Positions 1 to 10,900 of a DNA stretch of 64,000 nt are shown here, piece by piece. A model generated the notes under the pieces. The model was given only the letters and a program-made list of their open reading frames with translations. It had not been told where the DNA came from and ran no database searches. Within the stretch, counting starts at the first letter, position 1, and every line of letters starts with the position of its first letter. Location: positions 186,001 to 250,000 of the forward strand of contig NZ_VSEY01000002.1 in assembly GCF_008086045.1 (NCBI RefSeq), in the 5' to 3' direction. Source of the stretch: Nonomuraea sp. PA05. GTDB taxonomy: Bacteria; Actinomycetota; Actinomycetes; Streptosporangiales; Streptosporangiaceae. Made by a program: the position numbers and the translations under genes.

Positions 1-2480
<2,480 letters not shown>

Positions 2481-2610
2481 GGGGAAAAGCTTATCGGGTG
2501 CGCCTCGCGCGACGCTCGAGCGCGGGTCTGTCCAGGCCTTTTCCCGCATCCTGCGAGAAACGCTAGGGTACGTTCCGTCAATTGTACTTTGCGTCCAATT
2601 GGGGGCTCTC

Positions 2611-3069
2611 ATGGCCTACCGCACCGTCCTCGTCGGCACCGACGGCTCACCCTCCTCCTTCCGCGCCGTCACGGCCGCCGCCTCCCTCGCCGCGGCCACC
2701 GGCGCCACCCTCGTCCTCGCCTGCGCCTACCTGCCCATGCGGGAGAGCACCCGGGCCGCCGCCGCCGACCGGCTCGGGGACCTGGCGTACAAGGTGAGCG
2801 GCTCCACCCCCGCGGACGACGCGCTGCGGGCCGCTCGCGAGCACGCCGTGGCGGCGGGGGCCGTTGACGTGGTTCTGGCGGCGGAGCAGGGGGAGGCGGT
2901 GGATGTGCTCGTGTCGCTGGCCGGGCGGCACGCGGCGGATCTGCTGGTGGTGGGGAATCGGGGGCTCAACAGCCTGGCGGGGAGGTTGCTGGGGTCGGTG
3001 CCGTCGGGGGTCACGCATCGGGCGTCGTGCGACGTCCTCGTCGTCCACACGACGGCCGGAGGGCGCTGA
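2611..3069 (+). CDS. Universal stress protein, UspA family (single domain)
   Basis: This is a 152-residue cytoplasmic Usp-fold protein. It starts with the usual first strand (YRTVLVGTDGS, residues 3-13) and ends with the ATP-binding signature GNRG followed 10 or so residues later by GSVPSGVTH, so it belongs to the nucleotide-binding type. Such proteins bind ATP and are induced by stress or starvation, and the exact role of this one is unknown. It is divergent from metH with only 130 bp between the starts. The ATG is chosen because GGGGGC lies just upstream and homologues begin with Met-x-x-x-(V/I)-L-V-G-x-D-G-S. A longer in-frame reading back to 2410 overlaps metH and is not credible. Confidence 0.9.
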   Translation: MAYRTVLVGTDGSPSSFRAVTAAASLAAATGATLVLACAYLPMRESTRAAAADRLGDLAYKVSGSTPADDALRAAREHAVAAGAVDVVLAAEQGEAVDVLVSLAGRHAADLLVVGNRGLNSLAGRLLGSVPSGVTHRASCDVLVVHTTAGGR

Positions 3070-3509
3070 GGGCCACGTCGGCGTGCCGTGCCTGGCAGGC
3101 GCGGTGGCGCGGCACGGGCGCGCCTGGAGGCGCGGTGGCGGCGTGTTGGGGGCGGGGTAGGGGCGCGGTGGGGCGGCGCGGGCGTGGCGGTGAGTGCGCT
3201 GGGGGCGAACGCCGTGCGCCCGCCAAGCCCGCCCCCCGCCGCGCCCCGGCCGTGGCGCGGCGGCCGGCCGACACGCCCGCACGCGTGTAAGGGAGCGCGC
3301 GGCCACAGCCCGTCCACCAGCGGTGACGCGCCGTTCGAGCCCGCACGACGCCGCTGACCCCGCCTGACCGCCACGCTCACCCGCCCCGCTCCCCCACCAC
3401 CCCGCACGTTCCGGAGGTCGTCGCGGCGCGGCGTTCGGGAAGAGATCGGTGACGGCGACGGCTCCTTACCGCATAGGCTTAGCGGGACGATGGAGAGAGG
3501 AGGCGACAC
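3070..3509. other. Intergenic, 440 bp, strand-asymmetric GC-rich spacer
   Basis: No gene is supported here. The first part (about 3080-3210) is very G-rich on the + strand and the second part (about 3220-3410) is C-rich. Many overlapping frames stay open in all directions, as expected for random very GC-rich DNA, and none has actinomycete codon bias or a ribosome binding site. The last 40 bases hold the probable promoter and leader of the PAC2 gene, with GAGAGGAGG just before its GTG. Confidence 0.6.
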
Positions 3510-4364
3510 GTGATAGAGCTCGAAGGGCTCCCCGAGCTCGTCGACCCGGTGCTCATTGCCGCGTTCGAGGGGTGGAACGACGCGGGCGAGGCTTCCAGCG
3601 GTGTGATCGCCCACCTCGAGTCGGCGTGGAAGGCCGAGCCGCTCATCGCGCTCGACCCCGACGACTACTACGACTTCCAGGTCACCCGTCCCGTGGTCGA
3701 GATGAGCGACGGGCTGGCGCAGTCGATCGTGTGGCCGACCACGCGCCTGCTGCGCGCCCGCCCGCCGGGGCTGGAGCGCGACGTCGTGCTGCTGCGCGGC
3801 ATCGAGCCCAACATGCGCTGGCGCTCGTTCTGCGACGACATCATCTACATCTGCCGCGAGCTGGGCATCGAGCTGGCCGTGATGCTGGGCGCGCTGCTCA
3901 ACGACTCGCCGCACACCCGGCCGGTGCCGATCCTGGGCGGGGCGACGAACGAGGGCCTGGCCCGTTCGACGAACCTGGAGCTGAGCCGCTACGAGGGCCC
4001 GACGGGCATCGTGGGGGTGCTGCAGCACGCGTTCGGCAAGGCCGGGCTGGACGCGATCTCCTTGTGGGCGTCGGTGCCGCACTACGTGGCGCAGCCGCCC
4101 AACCCGAAGGCCACGCTGGCGCTGCTGCGCCGGCTGGAGGACGTGCTGGAGATCCCGATGCCGCTGGGCGACCTCGACGAGGAGGCCAGGGCGTGGGAGC
4201 ACGGCGTCGACGAGCTGGCCTCGCAGGACAGCGAGGTGGCCGAGTACGTCAAGGAGCTCGAGGAGCGTAAGGACGCGGCCGAGCTGCCGGAGGCCAGCGG
4301 CGATGCGATCGCGGCCGAGTTCGAGCGCTACCTGCGGCGTAGAGATCGCGACACTGACAGCTAA
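3510..4364 (+). CDS. PAC2 family protein
   Basis: This 284-residue protein belongs to the PAC2 (proteasome assembly chaperone 2, DUF75) family found in most actinobacteria. The N-terminus with the motif AFEGWNDAGEA (residues 18-28) and the segment RGIEPNMRW in the middle are typical. The C-terminal tail is acidic and helical. In actinobacteria the family is linked by homology to proteasome assembly or peptide handling, but the biochemical role is not established. The GTG start follows a strong GAGGAGGC site. No neighbouring proteasome genes are in this window. Confidence 0.88.
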   Translation: MIELEGLPELVDPVLIAAFEGWNDAGEASSGVIAHLESAWKAEPLIALDPDDYYDFQVTRPVVEMSDGLAQSIVWPTTRLLRARPPGLERDVVLLRGIEPNMRWRSFCDDIIYICRELGIELAVMLGALLNDSPHTRPVPILGGATNEGLARSTNLELSRYEGPTGIVGVLQHAFGKAGLDAISLWASVPHYVAQPPNPKATLALLRRLEDVLEIPMPLGDLDEEARAWEHGVDELASQDSEVAEYVKELEERKDAAELPEASGDAIAAEFERYLRRRDRDTDS

Positions 4365-4398
4365 CCTTCAGGGATTAGATCCGACATTTTTTCCTGCT

Positions 4399-4427
4399 TT
4401 CGGGTAATAATCGGGAACCCGTATAAG
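4399..4427 (+). promoter_or_regulatory. Probable sigma-70-type promoter for the TetR-like gene
   Basis: TTCGGG at 4399-4404 is separated by 17 bases from TATAAG at 4422-4427 in an unusually AT-rich patch for this genome. Transcription would begin near 4434, which excludes the TTG at 4429 as a start codon and favours the ATG at 4489 or 4525. Confidence 0.5.
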
Positions 4428-4524
4428 TTTGCACCAAGTTGGGACTCCAGACTTAGGACGTAACCTCCCGACATCGGCTTCGCACGTGATGCCTGCTCAA
4501 CTGACCGCGCACGTTAGGCATGCC

Positions 4525-5085
4525 ATGGCGACACCCCATGTAGACCCGCACCACAGGAGCCAGGACACCAGGCAACGAGTTCTGCAGATGGCCGTCTCCC
4601 TCAGGGAGGACCGCCCCGGCGGCTCGGTGGACTACTTCCTCGCCCTGCTGCAGGACCGCCTGCCACTCTGGCTGAGCATTCTTCACGATCTCTCCCACCG
4701 CATTGGAAAAGGGTCCGTTTCGGACAACCTTCTGCCGATCGCTCGTGCGGGGATCGAGTACTACATAGATGTACAAAGTGCGGCGCTGCCCGCCTTCATC
4801 TCCCCGAACGTGACCGTCCGCTTCCGTCAGGCCGTCCGTGAGACGGGGCTCGGGCCGCGCGCCGAGACCGCGCCCCTCGCCGCTTACCTGGCGGCGGAGC
4901 AGCGGCTGGGGCGGGTGCGGCCTGAAGTGGATCCGGAGGCCAGCGCGCGGCTGATGGTCGCGGGCTGCTTCCATCGGGCCTATATCGAGATGTTCATGGG
5001 GGCGGACGCGGGGCCCGCTCGTGAGGTCAGCGCCCGGGAGATCGTGCGGGAGCTGCGGCTGGAGCCTGTTCCCCAGCCCGTCTGA
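4525..5085 (+). CDS. TetR-family-like protein lacking a recognisable HTH
   Basis: From the ATG at 4525 the product is 186 residues. Its second half (LAAYLAAEQRLGRVRPEVDP and the following helix) looks like a TetR/AcrR ligand-binding C-terminal domain. The N-terminus keeps a first-helix-like piece (DTRQRVLQMAVSL), but the next 30 or so residues that should hold the helix-turn-helix and the YxxF motif are missing: the text runs almost directly into FLALLQDRL, which normally follows that motif. The frame is open throughout, so this is not a simple stop. Starts at 4429 (TTG) and 4489 (ATG) are possible, and neither adds an HTH. It may be a regulator degraded by an in-frame deletion, or a stand-alone ligand-binding protein. 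Confidence 0.65.
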   Translation: MATPHVDPHHRSQDTRQRVLQMAVSLREDRPGGSVDYFLALLQDRLPLWLSILHDLSHRIGKGSVSDNLLPIARAGIEYYIDVQSAALPAFISPNVTVRFRQAVRETGLGPRAETAPLAAYLAAEQRLGRVRPEVDPEASARLMVAGCFHRAYIEMFMGADAGPAREVSAREIVRELRLEPVPQPV

Positions 5086-5191
5086 GCGATCAGGCGGGCA
5101 GGGATACGAGCCGGGCTGGTAAGAGCGGGCGCCCGGCACTGGCGAGCATGCGCACCGGGTGCCCGGCGGGTGCTCGATGGGCCGGGCGGGT

Positions 5192-5908
5192 TCAGGCGCG
5201 GCGCAGCGGCTGCCGTTCCGCCGCGCTGTGGCGGCGTCGCAGGGCCTGGTCGTAGCGGTGCCAGATGAGCGCCGCCACGTCGGGATCCGCGCCCAGCGGC
5301 TCGCTGACCAGCCCCGCCCCCACCGACGCGAGCCGGTCATGGAAGTAGCCGGGCGCGAGCACGTACGAGGCGATGGCCACGCGCGCGGCCGGGGTCGAAC
5401 CCAGCCGCTCCATGGCCTCCTCCAGCGACGGCGTGCCCGCCGAGGCGAAGGCGGCCGTGACCGGGCGCGCCAGGCGCACGGCGAGCTGGTGGGCGGCGGC
5501 GCGCACGTCGGCCAGCGCGGAGGGGTCGGACGAGCCGGCCGCGCCGAGCAGGACGGCGTCCGTGGAGCGCAGGCCCGCCCGCGCCAGCTTGCGCGCCAGG
5601 GCGGAGGTGAGCAGCCGGTGCGGGCCCAGCCAGCCGGCCACGACCGCGTCGGGGCGGTGCCGGGCGATGACCTCGGGCAGGTCGATGTGCACGTGGTAGC
5701 CGCCGGCGAGCAGCAGCGGCACCACGACGACCGGGCCGGGGACGGCGGGCAGGACGTCGGCCAGGAGGGGCGAGCTGATCTCCAGATAGCTCAGCTCCAC
5801 GCGCTGCCCGGGGCGGGCCCGGCGGGCCGTCTCCGCCAGCGCCGACAGGGTCTGCTCCCCTTCGGCGCTGCGCGTCCCGTGCGCGGCCAGGACGAGCGCG
5901 GGCGTCAC
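5192..5908 (-). CDS. Sirohydrochlorin chelatase (CbiX/SirB family)
   Basis: This 238-residue protein inserts Fe2+ (or Co2+) into sirohydrochlorin or a related precorrin to give siroheme or a cobalt corrinoid. The N-terminal AAHGTRS (metal-binding His10) and the GGYHVHIDLP motif (near residues 68-77, second His) are the family hallmarks. A second chelatase-like half follows with PGYFHDRL. The GTG start at 5908 overlaps by four bases (GTGA) the stop of a 15-codon upstream ORF, suggesting translational coupling. It is downstream of the uroporphyrinogen-III synthase gene in the same direction, so the two probably form a siroheme unit serving nitrite or sulfite reductase encoded elsewhere. Confidence 0.9.
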   Translation of the reverse strand: MTPALVLAAHGTRSAEGEQTLSALAETARRARPGQRVELSYLEISSPLLADVLPAVPGPVVVVPLLLAGGYHVHIDLPEVIARHRPDAVVAGWLGPHRLLTSALARKLARAGLRSTDAVLLGAAGSSDPSALADVRAAAHQLAVRLARPVTAAFASAGTPSLEEAMERLGSTPAARVAIASYVLAPGYFHDRLASVGAGLVSEPLGADPDVAALIWHRYDQALRRRHSAAERQPLRRA

Positions 5909-5952
5909 CTGCTCACTCCTGCGCGTCCGGACGGCATGGTGCCCCAGGGCAT
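5905..5952 (-). CDS. Short upstream ORF (15 codons) coupled to the chelatase
   Basis: The ORF reads MPWGTMPSGRAGVSR and stops at TGA. It has a good ribosome binding site (GAGGAG six bases before the ATG) and its stop overlaps the chelatase GTG by four bases. The chelatase itself has no independent ribosome binding site of this quality, so the short ORF could exist to load ribosomes. No homologous leader peptide is known to me, and the sequence has no run of a regulatory amino acid. Confidence 0.45.
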   Translation of the reverse strand: MPWGTMPSGRAGVSR

Positions 5953-6002
5953 GGTGTTCTCCTCGTGATGATGGCGGTGCTGGACGGCCCGGGTGCCGGG
6001 GG

Positions 6003-7169
6003 TCAAAGGCCTGCCTCGTACAGGCAGGCGAGCCGGTAGCCGCGCTTGACCACCGTCTCGACGATGCCGCTGGGCCCGAGGGCGCGGCGCAGCCGGGTGA
6101 TGGCCATCTCGACGGCGTGCTCGGCCGAGTCGCGCGCGACGCTGCCCGGCAGCACCGTGCGCAGGTCGGCCCGCGACACCACGTGCCCCGGCTTGTCGGC
6201 CAGGCGCTTGAGCACCGCCATGGGGGCGGGCGGCAGCGGGCGCAGCTCGCCGTCCACGACCACGGCGTGGCCGCGGATCTCGAGCCGGTGGTCGCCGGCC
6301 GTGAGGCGGGTGACGCCGTGCTCGGGCAGGTGCCTGGCCAGGGCGCGGGCCAGCGCGCCGAGGCGGGAGCGGTCCGGCTGCAGAGTGGGGACGCCGCGCG
6401 AGGTCAGCGGTTCGGCGGTGACGGGCCCGACGCAGGCGGCCACGACGGGCCCGCCGAACGCGGCCAGCAGCGCCTCCTCCAGCCCTTCTGCCCTGGCCGC
6501 GCCGAGCATGGCGTGCACGGCGGGCGCGCTGGTGAAGGCGACCGCGTCCACGGAGCCGGAGATGGTCTGGCTGATGAGGCGGCGCAGCGGCGAGATGTCG
6601 CGGTACGGCAGCCACCGGTAGACCGGGATTTCGATCACCTCGGCGCCGGCCTCGCGCAGCGCGGCCACGAAGTCGCGCAGCGGCTCGCCGTGCTGCTGCA
6701 CCGCGATGCGCCGCCCGTGCAGGTCCTGGGCCAGGAGGTACTCCTTGACCTCGTTGCACGACTCGGTCGAGGGGGTCCAGTGGTCGTTGAGCCCGGCGGC
6801 GCGCACCGCTCCCCTGGCCTTGGGGCCGCGGGTGAGCAGGCGGGCCTTGGACAGGTGCTCGCCCAGGTCGGCGGACAGCCCCCAGCCCTCGGCGGCGGCC
6901 ATCCAGCCGCGGAAGCCGACGCCGGTGGTGACCACGACGTCGTCCAGCGGAGACTCCAGGCTCTGCCGGGTGGCGGCGAGCAGGTCGGCGTCCTCGGCCA
7001 GGGGGACGAGGCGGATCGCGGGGGCGCTGACCACGCGCGCGCCGCGGCGCTCCAGGAGCGCCCCGAACTCCTCGCGCCGTCTCGTCGCGGTGACGCCGAC
7101 GGTGAAGCCCGCCAGCGCGTCGGGCGCCGTCTCCGGGGTAGAGCCGCCCTCAAGGGGAAGCGCGCTCAT
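6003..7169 (-). CDS. Uroporphyrinogen-III synthase fused to a winged-helix domain
   Basis: This 388-residue protein has an N-terminal HemD fold (about residues 25-280), which closes and isomerises hydroxymethylbilane to uroporphyrinogen III, the branch point to siroheme, heme and B12. Typical segments are FTSAPAVHAML (near 190) and ACVGPVTAEPL (near 230). Residues 295-388 form an OmpR-type winged helix (ALVLKRL-like core AVLKRLADKPGHVVSR, ending in RLRRALG and VKRGYRL). This fusion is a known actinobacterial arrangement, often near nitrite reductase genes and probably regulatory as well as enzymatic. The start at 7169 has GGAGG eight bases upstream. A perfect inverted repeat lies 24 bases before the start codon. 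Confidence 0.92.
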   Translation of the reverse strand: MSALPLEGGSTPETAPDALAGFTVGVTATRRREEFGALLERRGARVVSAPAIRLVPLAEDADLLAATRQSLESPLDDVVVTTGVGFRGWMAAAEGWGLSADLGEHLSKARLLTRGPKARGAVRAAGLNDHWTPSTESCNEVKEYLLAQDLHGRRIAVQQHGEPLRDFVAALREAGAEVIEIPVYRWLPYRDISPLRRLISQTISGSVDAVAFTSAPAVHAMLGAARAEGLEEALLAAFGGPVVAACVGPVTAEPLTSRGVPTLQPDRSRLGALARALARHLPEHGVTRLTAGDHRLEIRGHAVVVDGELRPLPPAPMAVLKRLADKPGHVVSRADLRTVLPGSVARDSAEHAVEMAITRLRRALGPSGIVETVVKRGYRLACLYEAGL

Positions 7170-7192
7170 GCCTGCACCTCCAGGTAGTCGTG

Positions 7193-7229
7193 GATGCCTG
7201 GCCGGGCCCCGAGCACCCGGCCAGGCATC
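7193..7229. promoter_or_regulatory. Perfect 14-bp inverted repeat in the leader of the uroporphyrinogen synthase gene
   Basis: GATGCCTGGCCGGG (7193-7206) and CCCGGCCAGGCATC (7216-7229) are exact reverse complements around a nine-base loop. It sits 24 bases upstream of the start codon of the minus-strand gene and 170 bases upstream of def, and no gene ends here, so it is not an ordinary 3' terminator. It could be an attenuator or mRNA hairpin in the leader, or a protein-binding dyad. Confidence 0.6.
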
Positions 7230-7399
7230 ACAGGCGCGTGTGACGCAAGTGAGATCACCCTCCGATACTGCTTTCGGGTGGTTTCGCCACTGGGTCTCTT
7301 CTGTTACCGCTGTGCTACAAGGCATCACCTTCGCGGTTGGCGGGGCGCACTCCAGGGAAACGTTCATCGTGACTATCGCGGCCTATCGGGGAGTAGCGG

Positions 7400-7888
7400 G
7401 TGACGGTCCGGCCTATTCGCACGTTCGATGATCCGGTGCTCCGCTCGGTCGCGGCGCCGATCCAGGAGTTCGATCGGGAGCTGAGGCAGCTGGTCAAGTC
7501 GCTGACCGCGACCATGCGGGCGGCGTCGGGGCGGGCGGGTCTGGCGGCGCCGCAGATCGGCGAGCCGGTGCGGGTGGTGGTCTACGCCTACGACGGCAAG
7601 TCGGGCCATCTGGTCAATCCGCGGCTGGAGGTGTCGGAGCGGCGGGTGACCGCGGACGAGGCGTGCCTGTCGGCGCCCGGCGTGTGGTGGCCGCTGGAGC
7701 GCTCCTACATGGTCACGGCGCGTGGCCGCGACATGTTCGGCAAGCCCGTCAGCGTGCGGGCGCTGGGGGTGCTGGCGCGGGTGTTGCAGCACGAGGTCGA
7801 TCATCTCGACGGGGTGCTGTTCAGCGATCATCTGGAGGAGGGCGAGCGGGAGCGGTTCCTCGCCGAGGCGCTGCCCGCCTGCCACTGA
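7400..7888 (+). CDS. def: Peptide deformylase
   Basis: This cytoplasmic enzyme of 162 residues removes the formyl group from nascent N-formylmethionine. All three family motifs are present: GLAAPQIG (47-54), EACLSAPG (87-94, metal ligand Cys89, with Ala in place of the usual Gly) and QHEVDHLDG (130-138, His131 and His135 plus catalytic Glu132). The GTG start at 7400 is preceded by GGGGAG. The stop is 17 bases from the convergent nSTAND1 gene. Confidence 0.95.
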   Translation: MTVRPIRTFDDPVLRSVAAPIQEFDRELRQLVKSLTATMRAASGRAGLAAPQIGEPVRVVVYAYDGKSGHLVNPRLEVSERRVTADEACLSAPGVWWPLERSYMVTARGRDMFGKPVSVRALGVLARVLQHEVDHLDGVLFSDHLEEGERERFLAEALPACH

Positions 7889-7904
7889 GTCGCACAGGAC
7901 CTGT

Positions 7905-10900
7905 TCAGGGGCAGGTCTCGCGGTACGCCAGTTCCGGGATGTGCTGCCGCCATTCGGCCTGGGTCAGCCCGCCGTCCCGGCGGCAGATCGCCGTGGTGGC
8001 GGCGCCGGGGTCCACGATGATCTCCCGCAGGGCGCCGTCCGCGGTCGAGACGAGCAGGGCGGTCCTGTTGAACGCCACGGCCGGCACGGATCGGGTGTGG
8101 TAGGTGATCGGGTAGGCGATCCGCTGGTATCCCCTCCACTCCCAGAGCTGGATGCCCGGCTCGCCCTCGCTGCCGACGGTGGCGAGCAGGTCGCCCCGCG
8201 GGTGCGGGACGAGCGCGGCGACCGACGCCGTGTACGAGGTCTGCGGCGGGGCCAGCGGCCTGCGCAGCTCCTTGTCCCAGAACGTCAGGTTCCCGTCCCC
8301 GCCGCCGACCGCGGCCCTGTCCCCCGCGAAGAGGATCTTCCCCGCGGCGCGGGCGTCGGAGGCGTGCGGGCGGAGCTCCCCGGTGGCCGTGTCGACCAGG
8401 ATCCGTCCCCTGCTGGATCCGTCGGCGAGCAGGCGGCGGCCGTCCGGCTCGAAGACCAGAGCCTGCGCGCCCGCGTCGGGGACGGTGCGGATCCAGCTCC
8501 TGGCGCGCACGTCCCACAGCTCCAGGTCGCCGATGTGCGGGCCGCCGGGGTCCGCATGGAGGGTGGCGATCGCGGCGGTCTCGCCGCCGGGAGAGAAGGC
8601 CACGGACAGCACCCCGGCGGCCCGGGGGCTCCGGAGGCGCAACGCGCCGAGGTGGCGGGCGTCGCGCGTGTCCCACAGGGTCACCACGGGCGACCGCGGG
8701 TGGGTGAGGACGAGCGTGCGCCCGTCGGGGCTGAACAGCGGCGAGTACGCCGTCCCCTCGGGAAGATCGGCGACGGGTAACGGACCGCCCACGGGCCTGC
8801 GCGTGGCGACGTCCCACAGGCGCACCTCCGGCCGGCCCTCGCGACGGCCGGTCGTCACCAGGCGACGGCCGTCGGCGCTCAGCAGCCGCTCGCCGCCGCC
8901 CGGCGCGAGCACCTGCGGGCGGGTGAAGGGAGAGACGTCCAGGACGCTCACCGTGCCGTACCGTCCGGGCACCCGCAGCAGCCGGGCGTCCGGTGAGAAC
9001 CGGGGCTCGGCTCCGGCCGCGTCCGCGTGGATCGAGGTGTTCAGCAGCAGCGCCCCGTCGTCCACCCGCCACAGGAGCAGCCATTGCCCGCGCCACGTCC
9101 CGGCCAGGAACCGGCCGTCCGGGCTGAACTCCAGCCCCTCCGCGGGCGGGACCAGCGCGCTGTGGAGCACCTTGCCCGACGGGACGTCCCACAGCCGGAT
9201 GCCGTCGGGCGTCGAGACGGCCAGGCGCCGCCCGTCCGGGCTGAACTCGCCCGCCGTCGCGGTCTCCGGCAGCGAGGGGAGCCTGAGCGGCCCGCCGCCG
9301 CGCACGTTCGTGACCTGCACTCCCCCGTCGCCGGAGTCCCGCGCCGGGATGGCCAGGGCCAGCCGGCCGTCCGGGCTGACGGCGGCGACCGGCTCGCCGG
9401 GCAGGCGCGTCCGGTCCGCGACGTGCCAGGCCTCGCGGGCCCCGTCACGGACGCCGAGCAGGACGCGCCCGTCCGCGCCGAAGCCTGCCGGGTCGAGGTG
9501 GGGGAAGGCGATGCCGAGGTCGGTCAGGCCGCCCGCGCCGACGGCCCACACCTGGGTGCTGGTCCCGTCGTGCACGGCCAGCAGGCGGCCGTCGGGGCTC
9601 CACACCAGCTCAGAGACGCGCGAACCCGTCCATCTGGCGCTCGCCACCTCCTTCCTCGTGGCCAGGTCGAGCACGCGCAGCGCACCCGGCGCGGACTCGG
9701 TGGCGGGCGTGTGGACGGCCAGCCTGGCGCCGTCGGCGCTGAGCCCGTGCACCAGGTCCGCCGGGTCGTACGGGGCGGTGACGATGTCCACCAGGGGCAG
9801 CGTCATGGAGTCGATCAGCTCACCCCTGGCCTCGGGAACCGGAGCGATCCGCCAGGCCGCGGCGCTCAGCCGGCGGGCCAGCTCCGGGTCGCTGGTCCGC
9901 AGGGTGGCCGCGCGCCTGGCGGCCAGCCGGGCCGTCGCCTCCGCCAGCCGGTCGTCGGCCACGCCGGCCTGCCGGATGGCGACCCCCGCCGCGATCATGG
10001 AGGCGGCCAGCAGGACCGCCAGGACTGCCGAGACGGCGACCCTCGTCCGGGAGGCGCGCCGGGCCAGCGCGGCGCTCGCCTCGACGAAGCCGCGTTCCTG
10101 GGGCGTCAGCTCCCCCGGCTCGGCGAGCAGCTTCTCGGCGGCGGCGAGCCGGGGGCCGCGGTAGAGCAGCCCGGCGTCCCGGCCGTGCGCCTCCCACGCC
10201 TCGGCCGCGCCGGTGAGCTGCCGGTGCGCGCGCAGGCGGTCGCGCCCGTCGTCCACCCAGCCGCGCAGGCGCGGCCACGACTCGATCAGGGCCTCGTGCG
10301 CGAGCTCCACCGTGTCCTGGTGCAGCGTCAGCAGCCTGGCGGCGGCCAGCCGCTCGACGACCAGCGCGGTGTCCTCCTCGCCGTGCGGGTCCAGCTCCGC
10401 TCTGGCGGCGGGACGGCGGGTCGCCTGCGCCCGCTCGCCCGGGTCGATCAGCCGGAGCAGGATCCGCCGGGCGATCCTCGCCTGCGCCGGCGACAGCTGC
10501 GCGTACAGCTCCTCGGCGGTGTGGCTGATCGCGCCCTGTACCCTGCCCACGCCGTCGTAGGCGTCCAGGGTCAGCAGCTTCCCTGTACGGCGCCGCCACA
10601 CCTCCCGCAGCGCGTGCGACATCAGGGGCAGCGCCCCCGGCTCGCCCGCGACGTCGGCGATGATCGCGGCCGTCAGCGCCCGCTCCACGGTCAGGCCCTC
10701 GGCGGCGGCCGGCCGCACGATCGCCTCCCTGAGCTCGTCCTGGCGCATCGGCCCGACCAGCAGGCCGGACTCGCGCAGGGCCGTGGTGAGCGCGTGGTGC
10801 TCGGCGCATCGCCCGTAGAAGTCGGCGCGCACCGCGATGACCACGCTCATCCGGCTCCGCGCGCCGAGCAGCAGGTCGATGAACTGTTCGCGCTCGCGCC

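Noticed and set aside
2481..2610. Cobalamin riboswitch for metH
   Set aside because: The leader is only about 130 bp, shared with a divergent gene, and shows no B12-box-like or multi-stem pattern.
3027..3357. Several overlapping open frames in the spacer after the universal stress protein
   Set aside because: All frames are open because of base composition; there is no codon bias or start signal.
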